Shown here: in pieces, positions 52,817-64,000 of the stretch | How positions within the stretch are numbered: the first letter of the stretch is position 1 | Layout of the letters: each line of letters begins with the position of its first letter | DNA from: Aphidius gifuensis | Taxonomy: Eukaryota > Arthropoda > Insecta > Hymenoptera > Braconidae | DNA: 64,000 bases | Assembly: GCF_014905175.1 (NCBI RefSeq) | Contig: NC_057792.1 | Span: forward strand, 19,102,963-19,166,962 | Direction: 5' to 3' | Translations under genes and position numbers: made by a program | The notes under the pieces: generated by a model | The model's database searches: none | Told to the model about the DNA's origin: nothing | The model's input: only the letters and a program-made list of their open reading frames with translations

Positions 52817-53713
52817 TACAAGGCGCCTTGTTTTGAATGCACAGCAACGCGCACAAAATTTGTTTGAATGTGCAGCGTTTTTGCTGCACCCCTTGTTTTT
52901 GATATTACATGCTGCTTGACGTGTTTTTAATTTTCAAAAATAAAGTATATATTCTGGACTCTTTTTTTGAGTAAATTATCAAGTCTCTAAAGTCAATTTT
53001 ATATGTCATGCGCATTTAGCATCTTGGCGACCATAGCTTACTTTTCCCTTTTTCTTTTTGTTTTTCTTTTTAGTATTTTGTCTTTGTCATATTAATGCAA
53101 TAAATACACACACGCTTCCGTTCATCACTCATCATCTGTCATATTTAATTCAACAAACCCAAAGTAAAGGAAAAAAAAATATATAAAAATAATCAAATAA
53201 AACAACAATCAAAATAAATATAAACTAAAATAATATTGAAAATTTAAAATAAGAGATAAATTTTTTTTCTTTTTTAAGGATTAAAATATATATTATATAT
53301 AAAAATTTTAACATAGAATTTTTTTTTATTCTTTACCACGAATAATAATGATAATATTTTTGGATCGCGTGATTGCGAAAATTCTTGAAATCTCATGGGA
53401 TATAAAAAGGGCTGCTGTGTATGTTTTGGATATTTTATTTTTTTTTTATTTTGGGTAAGATAATTTGGATTAATTAGCCATCAATGTCTGTAATACGATC
53501 CAAAGAATTTAACTAATAAAAAAAAAATATTTAAACTGATCGATAATATCGATTTGATATTATACATTAAATTTTATTTTTAAAACTGGCATCTTTTTAA
53601 ATATACCGCGCTATTTTGCACTTTTTAAAATTGACGAGTTTACGACATGATCCCTCGATGTGTATTTGAATGAAATGAAAAATAATAATAAAAATAATGA
53701 ATATATGAAAAAG

Positions 53714-53729
53714 AGAGAGAGAGAGAGAT
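53714..53729. repeat. (GA)8 microsatellite
   Basis: A GA run in retn intron 1; such tracts can bind GAGA-type factors in insects. Confidence 0.8.
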
Positions 53730-54699
53730 AAAGATGGACAATAAATAAATAAATAATAAATCAAAATAAAAATGAAATAAAAACGGATGAAACGACGAGG
53801 CACAAATGGATGGACTCGCTGATTTATGTTCGACGTTATTTCTGACCAAATGGATTTACATCCCAATATTTATTATTCAAAACACTATCGTTCATCTGTT
53901 TATTGCGTTTGTCGAATATCTGTCTGACAAATTTTTTTATTATAATACATCCATATTATACCAACAATAAAAATATGAATTTTATTTTTTTCCATTTTCC
54001 AAAATTAAAAAATCAATAAGGTATGAAAAAAATGACTAAGTATTAGTTTTCAATGCTCAGTAATGCTCGTTAGATTAATTTATAATTAAAAATCCTTCAT
54101 AATGACTGAAAACGCCTCATAATGCCTCAAAATGACTGAAAAATTTTATCCCGCTATCAAAAAACAAATAGATAAACAGACAATTGCAAAATGTATAATT
54201 ACTAACGAGTTATAGAAAATAATTCGTTGAAGAATAGAAAAAAAAAAATTGAAATTGCATTTAGAATGTCTTTCCCATGGTTTGAGTGGTGAATCGTCCT
54301 GAGAATAATATATTCTTCATTATATATTGAACGAATAATGATATGTGTAGTTACAGAGGTCCTTGAGGCTAGTTGAGCTAGACTCGTCCTTCCACGAAAT
54401 ATTGTGTATATAAGGAAATAAGAATTCACAAGACTTGAGAATTCAAAATTGAATATATACATCTTTCCCTCCATTTTTTTAGCAACGTAACTTGGTTGTT
54501 GGTTATATCTCTCGTGACCAAGTGGTCTGCTACCTTCGACCCTATATCATTAAATTAATATTTAAAATAAACGCTCATATGGGGGCGTAATTTTGCTACA
54601 AACTCGTAAGGATCAATCTCCAATTTATCTGTGTGTGTCTATTTGAAAATTCCCAAGTAAAAAATTGAGAAAAAAAAATAATACAAAAAAGAGTTTTTG

Positions 54700-54870
54700 G
54701 GCGCCCGATTATTCATTCAAATGGAGGACGCATAGTGGCCACTGGTTGCTGGGCTCCCGAATGAATCTCTGCTGTTACCGCCGAAGACACACGCGATCGA
54801 CTTCAAGAGTCACCGGCCTTGGGACACGCCAGGGTAGCAAGGCGTCGTGCTGCGGGTTCCTGCTACTGTT
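54700..54870. promoter_or_regulatory. GC-rich island in retn intron 1
   Basis: About 170 bp (gggcgcccgattattc; cgccgaagacacacgcgatc; tgggacacgccagggtagc). It is open in two plus-strand frames, but those end in translated poly-T and lack splice or start evidence, so it is treated as non-coding. Confidence 0.3.
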
Positions 54871-56688
54871 TTTTTTTTTTTTTAACCCATTTTTATTTTT
54901 TTTATTTTCATTTTGAATCATCAAGTTCCAATTTTTTAGTGGTTTTTAATATAAAAAAAAATCATTTTTTATTTTTTGCCATTTTTTCAAGTGGATATTA
55001 TAAAAAATTCCACTTCAATTTTTTTGATCAATTTTTTCTTATTTTAATCTTTACAAATTCAATTTTTTTTATTTTTTCATTTTAAATTTATATAGTATTC
55101 AAATAACCGGTATTATATTTAATTTTTCAAAAATTTATTTAAAATTTTGACTATAAATTTTATGATTTAAAAAATTATAAAAATAATTTTGCGTGATGAA
55201 CAAAAAACAATGTTGCAATGTAGTTGGCAAATGATAAATCCATAAATTCGATAATAGAAACGTGTCAGCGTGCTTCGTTTTGAAAAACTTCTTTCTAATC
55301 TGCTTCAAAATTTGGGAGTTTCGATAGGTCAAAACTAGAGTTTAATTAGTATCATCAATTAGAAATTCGTTGTAAAATAATTTATCAATCCATTACATTA
55401 AATAACATGTTGGTATAAAAAATAATTCGAAATGTTAGAAAGCTGTGAGCCTGCAACCCTTGGTAGCTGCAGAAACTGCATGGAGTTGATGACAAAAGAA
55501 TTTGGGTATTTCAGCGAAAGATACGGTTGTTTGACACTGAGGCTAAACTTTCGCTGTTATATACTTGACCGGGTCAATGAATACAGTTAAAAATATCGCT
55601 ATTACAACTGTTCATCCACACCCCGAGGGTAACAATTCATTTTTTCGCAGCACAAAATTTCATAATCGACAATATTTTGCGGTAAAAATTTGAGCTTTTA
55701 CCTCTGTAACCGATAAAACTATATTTTGACTTTTCGGTAATAGGATATTTTTGGATTTCTTTCGAGCCATTTGAAAAATAAAGTGCGAGAAAAAAGAAAA
55801 AAAAATAAAAACAGTACGAATTTGGGTCTCAAGGGCAAACACGCGACCTGACTGACAAGGGATTACGACTGACTTTGAGCCACGCGTCTTTCAAACCCAT
55901 GACCTTGCTCATCTTTCAACTCATACAAACTTTCTTAACACATTTTTTATTTTTCCATTTTCTTTATTTTTCAAAAGGTCTTATATCTAAATTGTCTTCA
56001 GGTATGAAAACTTTCCCCTATGAATTTAATAGCTTTCGTTTTAACATCACTAACAAAAATTATCACCGTTTCATTTTCCTCCCATTTTTTTTTTCGTCTC
56101 CTCTAAATTCGTAAAAATATATAGACAATTATATAAACTTTCTTGTCTTCAAAAAAAAAAAAAGGTGAAAAAAGCTTTGTTCATATTTTTACACAAATAA
56201 TTATTTGTAATCGAACAGAATCAATGTGTAATTTTTTTTTTCTATCATCGATTATAGTGTAATAAAAGCGAAGTATATATTTTTTTTCCGCCAAAAGAAT
56301 TAATTTAAAATACGCTGTACAAGATTGTCGGAAAAGAGGAACAATATAAAGAAATAAAATAAAAAAGAAATAAAAAAATATGACAAAGACATCCAATCAT
56401 GTGGCCGGCAGATGGTTTTTAGGTAGTTTATACTGTGTCGTATACTTTTTAGAGAGATCTATATGCCAGCAAGGGGCTGTTGAATTTTCCATCTTGTAAG
56501 ATCCTCGGAACCGATTTAGCACGGATTACCAAAATCTATTGGTATTTTTTTTCTCTTTCTCTCTTGCTCTCATGTACCGCGTATCTTAGGAGTCGCTACG
56601 GGGACCTCACAAATATCAATACGACCTTCTAAATATTTTACGACCCATACAATAAAATGTTGAATAAAAAAATAAAATACATAGACAG

Positions 56689-56707
56689 TATATATATATA
56701 TATATAC
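56689..56707. repeat. (TA)9 microsatellite
   Basis: Uninterrupted TA dinucleotides in retn intron 1. Confidence 0.85.
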
Positions 56708-59700
56708 TTATTTTAAATTTTCTTCGGCATTTTTCAATTGCCAAATTTTCTGAGAATTATTTTTTCTAATATGTGCATCCAAACATCCGGAAGTTTTTAT
56801 ATTTTATTATCTTGGAAAATTTTTATTTTCTTTAATTAAAAATATTTTAAAAAATTTGTTTTTATTATGTCCACATGATGATGATGATGATGATAATGAT
56901 GGTGATGGTAAAGATGAAGAAAAAAAAATTGAAATCAATGTTTTTTATATCGCGTGTTTTTTCAGCTGTTGCCATCCGGTTGAGTCTTGATTATTCTTGA
57001 TACGCAGACACAAGAGTAGACAAATATATATATAGTGCTAAAAAATTTGGCAAAGCATCTAAGATTGACTATTTTAATTTGACGATTTCATTGTGGACTC
57101 ATTGGTTATACAGTCGTATGTCGTATGTCAACCATCTTGATGGATTTCTCGATGAAATTGTATATAAATGTGTTTCGTATTTGTAGGAGGTTAGAATAAC
57201 GTAAAGGAAAAAAGAAAAAAAAAAAAATGAAATTATTCACGTAATCCAGCAGTGTGTGATTCATCTTGTAACATCGTGTTTTTTCTTTCTGTCTCTTTTC
57301 TTATTTTATTTTCTTTTGATTCTTATGGTTTGTGTCGTATCACTTGGTAGAACCCAAAGACGGAGAAAGAAAATATATAAAATAAAATAACAAAAATAAT
57401 ATAGTGAAAGAAAAAAAGAAAATTGAGAAAAAGCCCTTGGGATTTTTGAGATTACAATGTCTCGGTTTCGACTGTACTTCCTGGAAATGCATTCCAAAGA
57501 TTAAGATAACTTTATAAAATTTGCTTGTTTTTAAAATGTATTAGTTTGGATATACCTTTTCAATTATTCACGGTTAATTTTTTACAAGTAACATGGAAAA
57601 TAAATGAGTAATTAAATTCGTATTTTAAAAATTATTAAGATTATAAATTTCTTTTATTTTATTATTGAAATCAAAAATAGGTCAATGCAAGTTGTATTGA
57701 CTCACGTACTTAGCAAACGATAAATTGCTAATTTGAATAGCTAATATAAAAACTCAACAATTATTTTAAGATAATAAAATTCAATTTTAAAATTAATGAA
57801 AAAAAAAAAAATAGTTAAATTTCCCCATTTTTAAATGTAGAAAAAAAATAAAACAAAAACGAATTATTTTCTCTCATATAAACATGGATTAAATATGTAA
57901 TTTATTTTTAATATTTATGAGGAATCCATGTTAAAATATTCATCAAATTATTAAGACTTATTTCATTAAACAATTGAAATAATAATTTAAGATAAAAAAT
58001 TATCAATTCAAACGGAGCATTAACATTGCCTCAATAATTTAAGTAACACTCTCAACAATCCGTTATTATTCATGCACAAATACACATGTACAACATTGTC
58101 ATGTATAAAAAAATAAATAAATAAATAAAACAAAACAAGTGACAAGTCAAAAAAAAAAAGCATATATATAAATAAATAAATAAAACTGATTAACAAAACT
58201 TGGTTAAATTTTGGAGTAAAAGTTGACTCAAACAGAGCAGTATTAATAATCCCCAAAAAAAAATAAAATTTAAATACTAAAAAGAAAATAATAAAATAAA
58301 AAACAAGATACTGAATCAAGATGTGATAAATAAATACAAAAATACCGAGTTTTCAAAAGAAATTAAAATGAAAATGCTGTGACGGACAGACAGCTGGCCG
58401 TCATTAAAACCCCATTAGCAAACCACCAGAATATTGTCTCCTTTTAATATCTCTAAAAAATTTTAACTCTTTGTATTTTTTACCCTCAAATATATATAGT
58501 TATATATCTTCACTACATCTTGCAAGAGTAATTTTACAACAAAATAAAAATCTCTTCTCATCATCAAACACAAAATCCAACCAAATATAACTGAACACAA
58601 AATTTATATATTCCCCGCTCTATTAATATTTCTGCATCTTCATACACAACCCCCTCTTGTAAATATAAATTAAAAAAAAAAATTCTATATATATCATCTG
58701 AGATTTCAAAAAAAAAAAAGCTTCCTCACTAATTTCATTTCTTATTTTTAATTTACTTAATTTTCTTTACCCTCTTATTTCTTCTCAACTCTCTTGCTCA
58801 TTAATTATCGATCGGGTGTCTTGCAAGTATCATTCACATCCCCTCAATATATATAAATGGGTAATACGAAACGACTGGCTGCTATTGCCTCTTGCCGCTT
58901 ACAACCGGAAGCATCAAAAATCAACACCCATCAAAGCTCAATCTACACTTATATCTCTTATTTCCCTAAAATCCAATAAAAATTTTTTTCATATACACAA
59001 ACTTCTTCGGGATATAAACCCAAGTTTAAAAAATTAAAATATCACAATATAAATTTCTCAGAATAAGTGTCAATATTTGAAAATTAAATATCATTATGAT
59101 GAGAATACTATAAATATATATGTGTGTGTGTTGCGTGTTGGTATGAAAATCTGGGTCAAGTTCGAAATAACTTGACGCGCCAGGATTATGTTGAGAGACT
59201 TGCTCTGAGACAAACCGTTTTTTTTTTAAATTTTTTTTTCGCATATATTGGCACACACGCAATGTTTCTTGTCTTCCCATGTATCGCTAGTTTTTTTGTC
59301 TTGGATATACTCTAGAGTCTTCTCTTTCATTTTTTTTTTTTTTTTTGAAATAATATTAAAGTTTGTTACCATCATTTGTCTTTTATTTGATGGCTAGAAT
59401 AATATTGTGTATTACAAACCAAAGATTTGCTTATTCCTTGATATAAATTGATTTTTTTTCATTTGCAATTTATGAATTTGAAATATATATTTGTGTTCAT
59501 GGTTATAAAATAGTTTTAGATGAAAGATCAAGGAGTAGTATAGTAGAAATGATGAAAAAAAAAAAAAAAGTAAAATAAAATTTTGTATAGACGAGACGAC
59601 TTGGACGAAAATAAACTTTTGCATGATGGGTTGAGCTTTATACTTTGGCTTTGTAGCGGCATATCAAACTCGGCGGGTCATTAATTAAATCAAGCAGAGC

Positions 59701-59924
59701 TCGACCATGTGAAAAAGGGCGGGAAACATAATGTCAAAGTTTAAAAATTAAAATTAAAAGCATTTGCTTTTTTTCCTTTTCATGAAAAATATATTTTATC
59801 AATCTTTCATCTATTATTATTTAAATTAATTTTATAAAATTTATATTTTTAAATACGTACATATATTTATTTCTTTATCTCATTTAATTTAATTTTTTTT
59901 ATTTCTTGTCTTCTTGGTGTCCGC

Positions 59925-60000
59925 GTGCGGCCTGTCATCTGGCGCGCACGCGGCGTTACCACCGATAAAACTTTATGGCCCTTGTCTACCACTCTGGAAT
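59925..60000. promoter_or_regulatory. GC-rich island in retn intron 1
   Basis: About 75 bp with GTGTCCGCGTGCGG and GGCGCGCACGCGGCG, then CACCGATAAAACTTTATGGC, which contains an AAACTTTATGGC stretch resembling a homeodomain/Hox-type site. Candidate enhancer or internal start. Confidence 0.3.
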
Positions 60001-63000
60001 ATGTGTTTCTTTTATATATATAGGTAGCCTATTTTTGTATCATGAAAAAACATAAAAAAAAAAAATTCTAAATATAATAAAAATAGATAAAACATGTGAT
60101 TTAATTTTCATATTTTTTTTTTCAACAAAAAATTCAATGAAAAAAATTAAATAATTTATATATTCAATATATGATTTATTGAATTTTTATTTATGATTGA
60201 TTTATATAAATGATTGTTATCAATATTTATTTATATACCTATATATCGTTATAAATTTAAAAGAGCCAAAAAAATAATATCATTTTGTTTTTTTATTGCA
60301 AATGACATTTATAAATGTCATTGTTGTAATATCATTTGACTGATCGATTCATCGAGTTATCTCTTGTGATTTATTGTAAATTGATGGTTATATATCAAAC
60401 TTGATATGTATAAAATTAAATTATTTTTAAAGTAGTATAACGTGCGACAACATCATCGATGAAGTCGTGATATGTCTCATGATTGTCTGCGATGGGAGAG
60501 ACACCAGGGGTCCTAACAAGAGAATCTTTTATGTTGTATATTATTTCATGTCTATTTTTATTATAATAACATTATTATTATTGTTATTATTATTATTAAT
60601 AATATTACTTGTTTTATTTGAATGCATAAATGAACACACATTCGTTGTATGTCCACAGCAAGTTTGCCCTTGTGTATAAATAATTATTTAATTTTAATAT
60701 AATTTATCATTTTAATAATTGTTATTATTTTAATGTTTTTAAATCATGTGCATTTTATTATTTTTTAAATTACAACTTGTGAATATTCAAAAAAAAATAT
60801 ATAAATTTTTTTTTTTTTTATTATATACGCGTATATAAAACATGCAGACAATTTTATTTAATTTTTTTTTTTTTTTTTTTCTTTACGCTTTTATAATCAA
60901 TTTAATTATCATCTCGTGGAATTAAATATATTTTTTTTTAATAAATATATATCCTGTACAATGTAACAAGAAAAAAAACATATATTTATTTATATTTAAT
61001 TAAAATAATAATAATTTTATATGTAGTTTAAAGAAAAAAAATTAATTCAATTTTTTTTTCACTTATTTTCTCATATATTTTTATAATTAATTTATTATTA
61101 TTATTATTTTTCCGAGAATATGAATTTATGCAATCACATGAAACTTCGATGCTTATTTATTTATTATCACAAATTATCATAGAATAATGACTTGATATAG
61201 ATACATTGTTATTATCCTTGAAGTTGAGAATAAAAAATATATGGTCACATGAATTTCCGTGTGCCCGCATTTCCTGCATAAATTATATTATATTTATATA
61301 AATTTTTTTTATATGCGTGTATGAAAAAAAAGAGAAAAAAAAAACCTACTGATAACGTTTAATGACGTTTGTTCTATTTGCAATATCTAACCGTATAAAA
61401 AAAAAAAATAACATTAATAATAAATTAACTCAGCGATACTGTACGTTTTTATTTTTTTCATTTTGTTTACTCCGTTTCATCCTTATTTTATTATTATTAT
61501 TAAAATAAAAAAAAGTGAAATAATTAATATTCGTATATTTATTAAATAATTGAAGACATTTGTGGGGTGTGGATATTTATTTGTGACATATTTCACACAA
61601 CTATTCTTGTTGATATTAATCGGTTGATTTAAAAATAAATTTTTGTAAACACATTGTGGTGTTTCGTTGTAAATTTATATTTTATTTAAGTCATATATAA
61701 TTTTTGTATTTTTATTATTTGACAATCCCCTCCTGTGCAAGACGTGACCGGTGTACTTTGTCATTTTATATATATATGAACACTTGAACACCCACGAATC
61801 ATGCAGAGTGAAATTAAAATGTGTAGGCGAACACCAACAACTCAGCATATATGACTTTATTATTTTATAAATTATTTCATTCTGGAATTAATATAACATC
61901 ATTCCATCAGTCCAAAAGACAAATAAATATTAATAAATTGTAAAAAATTATAATTTATTATTATTATAAATAAATTACTTAGAAATATTTCAAATTGAAA
62001 AATTCTTTTCGATCGAAATATTTCGAAATAAATTTTTTTTTTTTTTTTAATCTATTTTTGTAATTAATAATTGAGGATGTTAATTAAATATATCCATGTC
62101 ATGGTATTTACTTGAAGATTTATAAACTAAAGATATATTTTTTTTTTAATTTTTTTTTTCATGTTAAGTTACATGACACAAGGTGTATCCCGTAAGTTGA
62201 CTATAAATCTTACGAGGATTATCGTCTCAAACTCTCAACAACATTTAACTATAGTTATTTTTTACCTCCCACTTTTTTTTATATTTAAATATTTTGCTAA
62301 ATTTAGTTTATTATTGTCACAACTTAAAGTTGGTATATTAAATTATCACTTAGACAGTCATTTGGTATCATTGGTGAACACATTTTCATCAACAATATAA
62401 TCATTTATGTCACCACACAAAAATACTTGAATGAATTATTAAATAGACACTCGACAATTTTATTTTAATTGTTTTTATAATATACTTTAAGTTAAAATAA
62501 ATTAATTTATTTAATTTATATGTATATTATTTTTTTTTTTTCAATATATTTATCGTTAAATGTCAAAACATTTTGTTTTTTTTTTATTTTTTGAATTTAT
62601 TGTTTGTGGTTGTTTTTCTCTGAGTAAAATAGATTCAGGTGCAAAGATGGCTTTGATTTTTTTTCTCAATTTCAAAATGGGTGTGAGGATGATTTTCCTT
62701 GTTGGTGAGGTCTATTCGGTAGTAGGTATCAACAAAACAACCGCGCCCACTTGTTTACCGAGGGTGACACGCTTTTACCTGTTACCAATTTTTGGGTCCC
62801 CCTTTTTTCATCGTATTTTTTTTCCTTTTTTTATACACCTATAATTGATATATTCAAGTTTCAATCACAGGGGAGTCCCTATATATATTTTCACATTGAT
62901 TTTTTATTTATCCAAAATATATCTATGTATGTCTCATATTGAGGATCGATTTGGTCATTTGATTTATCATCGTTGGAGGTATTTTAAAATATATTTAAAT

Positions 63001-63203
63001 TTGACAAATACATTTGCTCTATTCTATTTGATAAAATACAAAAAAAAAAAACTTATGGGTTGCTGCGTCTATATTTGTATAGGATTTATTTTTTATTATT
63101 TTTTCAATCTTGGTTTTCAAATATGTCAATATTTTAACATGTTAAAATAATAATGTCAATGATTATTATTTAAAAATATAATTTTTAATTTTTATGATTA
63201 CAG

Positions 63204-63401
63204 TCACATCAAGAAGAAGATACATCTGATCCAGATCTTCAAGATGAAGAAAGTGGTGAAGAATTACCACAACAACCACTTCATGATACAAAACATTCAA
63301 TAAATGATCATTTATCAACACCAACAAATATGACACCAATGTCACATTTGAGTAATTTTATGGCACAAAATCAAAATTTTTTGTCAAAATTAAAAATGGA
63401 G
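63204..63401 (+). CDS. retn: Retained/dead ringer, coding exon 2
   Basis: 66 codons between the acceptor GATTACAG and the donor ATGGAG|GTAAGC, phase 0 at both ends. It encodes an acidic low-complexity region (EEDTSDPDLQDEESGEE) followed by MTPMSHLSNFMAQNQNFLSK, a hydrophobic patch that may be helical. It lies 20.8 kb downstream of exon 1 and only 94 bp before exon 3. Because the phases at 42426, 63204, 63401 and 63496 are all zero, this exon could be skipped without a frame shift. Confidence 0.85.
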
Positions 63402-63495
63402 GTAAGCTAATTTACAAACAACAAAAAAATAAAATAAATCAATCAATTAATTAGTAACTTAAATAATAAATAAAAATATAATTTTTTTTTATCAG

Positions 63496-63924
63496 CCAAA
63501 TGACTTGGAGATGACTGCATATCAAAAACATCAACAACCAAATATTGAAGCACTTCAAGCAGCACTTAGCAATATAAGTAATGGAAATTTTAATTTACCA
63601 TTTACATTTCCACAACCAGCAGCATATTTAAATCATCCTAATAATCAACCCCATACAATTGGAAGTGGTGGTAATGGTAACGGTGGTAACGGTGGTAGCG
63701 GTGGTAACGGTGGTAACGGTGGTAGTGTTAATAATAGTGGTGTTTGTCAAAGTGCAAATAATCCATTACCATCATCAGCAAGTTCACATTCAAGTGAATC
63801 ATCACAAGGATCAGCAAGAAATATAAGTGATGCACGTGAAGGTACAAGTGGTTCACAAAATAATAATGGTTCACAACAACAATCAAATTGGAGTTTTGAA
63901 GAGCAGTTCAAACAGGTGCGTCAG
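63496..63924 (+). CDS. retn: Retained/dead ringer, coding exon 3, entering the ARID domain
   Basis: 143 codons starting PNDLEMTAYQKHQQPNIEAL after the acceptor TTTATCAG. It contains a Gly/Asn/Ser tract (about residues 167-188 of the protein), a Ser-rich region, and finally NWSFEEQFKQVRQ, the entry to the ARID DNA-binding domain of the ARID3/dead ringer family, where LYEI and the rest of the domain follow in the next exon. ARID3 proteins bind AT-rich DNA. In Drosophila this factor patterns the embryo and shapes neurons and behaviour. Two donors are possible: CAG|GTGCGT after 63915 and CAG|GCAAGT after 63924. Reading on past them gives only a short tail and a stop at 63960. Confidence 0.93.
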
Positions 63925-64000
63925 GCAAGTACCTTTTTTATGTCTGCCGTATCAGTATAATACAAAGACTATTTTTTAAATATATATTTTTTAAATCATT

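Larger units (their letters stand above)
42427..63203 (+). other. retn: Retained/dead ringer intron 1 (20.8 kb)
   Basis: A single intron between GTGAGT at 42427 and TTACAG at 63203. It is mostly AT-rich with long homopolymers, and contains a tandem duplication near its start and isolated GC-richer islands near 44690, 48920, 51490, 54700, 59930 and 62720. Its open frames are short and unfamiliar; I find no nested coding gene. Big first introns holding enhancers are usual for such developmental regulators. Confidence 0.85.

Noticed and set aside
54665..54916. Plus-strand frame through the GC-rich island in retn intron 1
   Set aside because: No family match, it ends in translated poly-T, and it has no start or splice support.

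Overview
This is a stretch of animal nuclear DNA. It is strongly AT-rich, full of poly-A/poly-T runs and short microsatellites, and has small GT-AG introns beside very large ones. Four genes are recognised by reading exon translations against remembered protein families: an insulin-like receptor with an insect-style long N-terminal extension, an MFSD12-type transporter, maspardin (SPG21) and the ARID factor retained/dead ringer. Together they point to an insect. Base composition and gene make-up would suit a hymenopteran such as a parasitoid wasp, but that is a guess. There are no bacterial operons, CRISPR arrays, rRNA genes or convincing tRNA genes.

Layout. 1-9465, minus strand: the 5' part of the insulin-like receptor gene, with three coding exons (9465-8898, 1839-1665, 1377-1134) and a 7 kb first coding intron; the rest of the gene lies beyond the left edge. 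9466-27540: about 18 kb without a recognisable coding gene, probably 5' UTR, promoter and upstream DNA of the receptor. 27541-28160: a GC-richer, promoter-like island. 28384-30190, minus: an MFSD12-like 12-helix transporter whose frame is broken in the middle. 31506-32761, minus: an intact six-exon maspardin gene. 35367-35789, plus: a small two-exon gene of unknown function; its only intron contains a perfect 60-nt palindrome next to the acceptor, and a 160-bp TA-flanked inverted-repeat element follows the gene. 36018-41100: no gene, but one copy of a dispersed repeat. 41100-63924, plus: the 5' part of retained/dead ringer, with exon 1 at 42292-42426, a 20.8 kb intron, and exons 2 and 3 at 63204-63401 and 63496-63924. 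The window ends just as the ARID DNA-binding domain begins.

The genes do not form one pathway. They comprise a receptor kinase for insulin-like peptides, an organelle transporter, an endosomal alpha/beta-hydrolase-fold adaptor and a developmental transcription factor. The points most worth a second look are: in-frame tandem 5' splice sites (GT and GC) that would add or drop three residues at the edge of the ARID domain; the broken MFSD12 frame; the palindrome at a 3' splice site; a 419-bp tandem duplication and several GC-rich islands in the retained intron; and a roughly 700-bp repeat present in two receptor introns in opposite orientations and again 33 kb away. I saw no clear sign of a wholly new biological system. 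Coordinates of splice sites were derived by hand.
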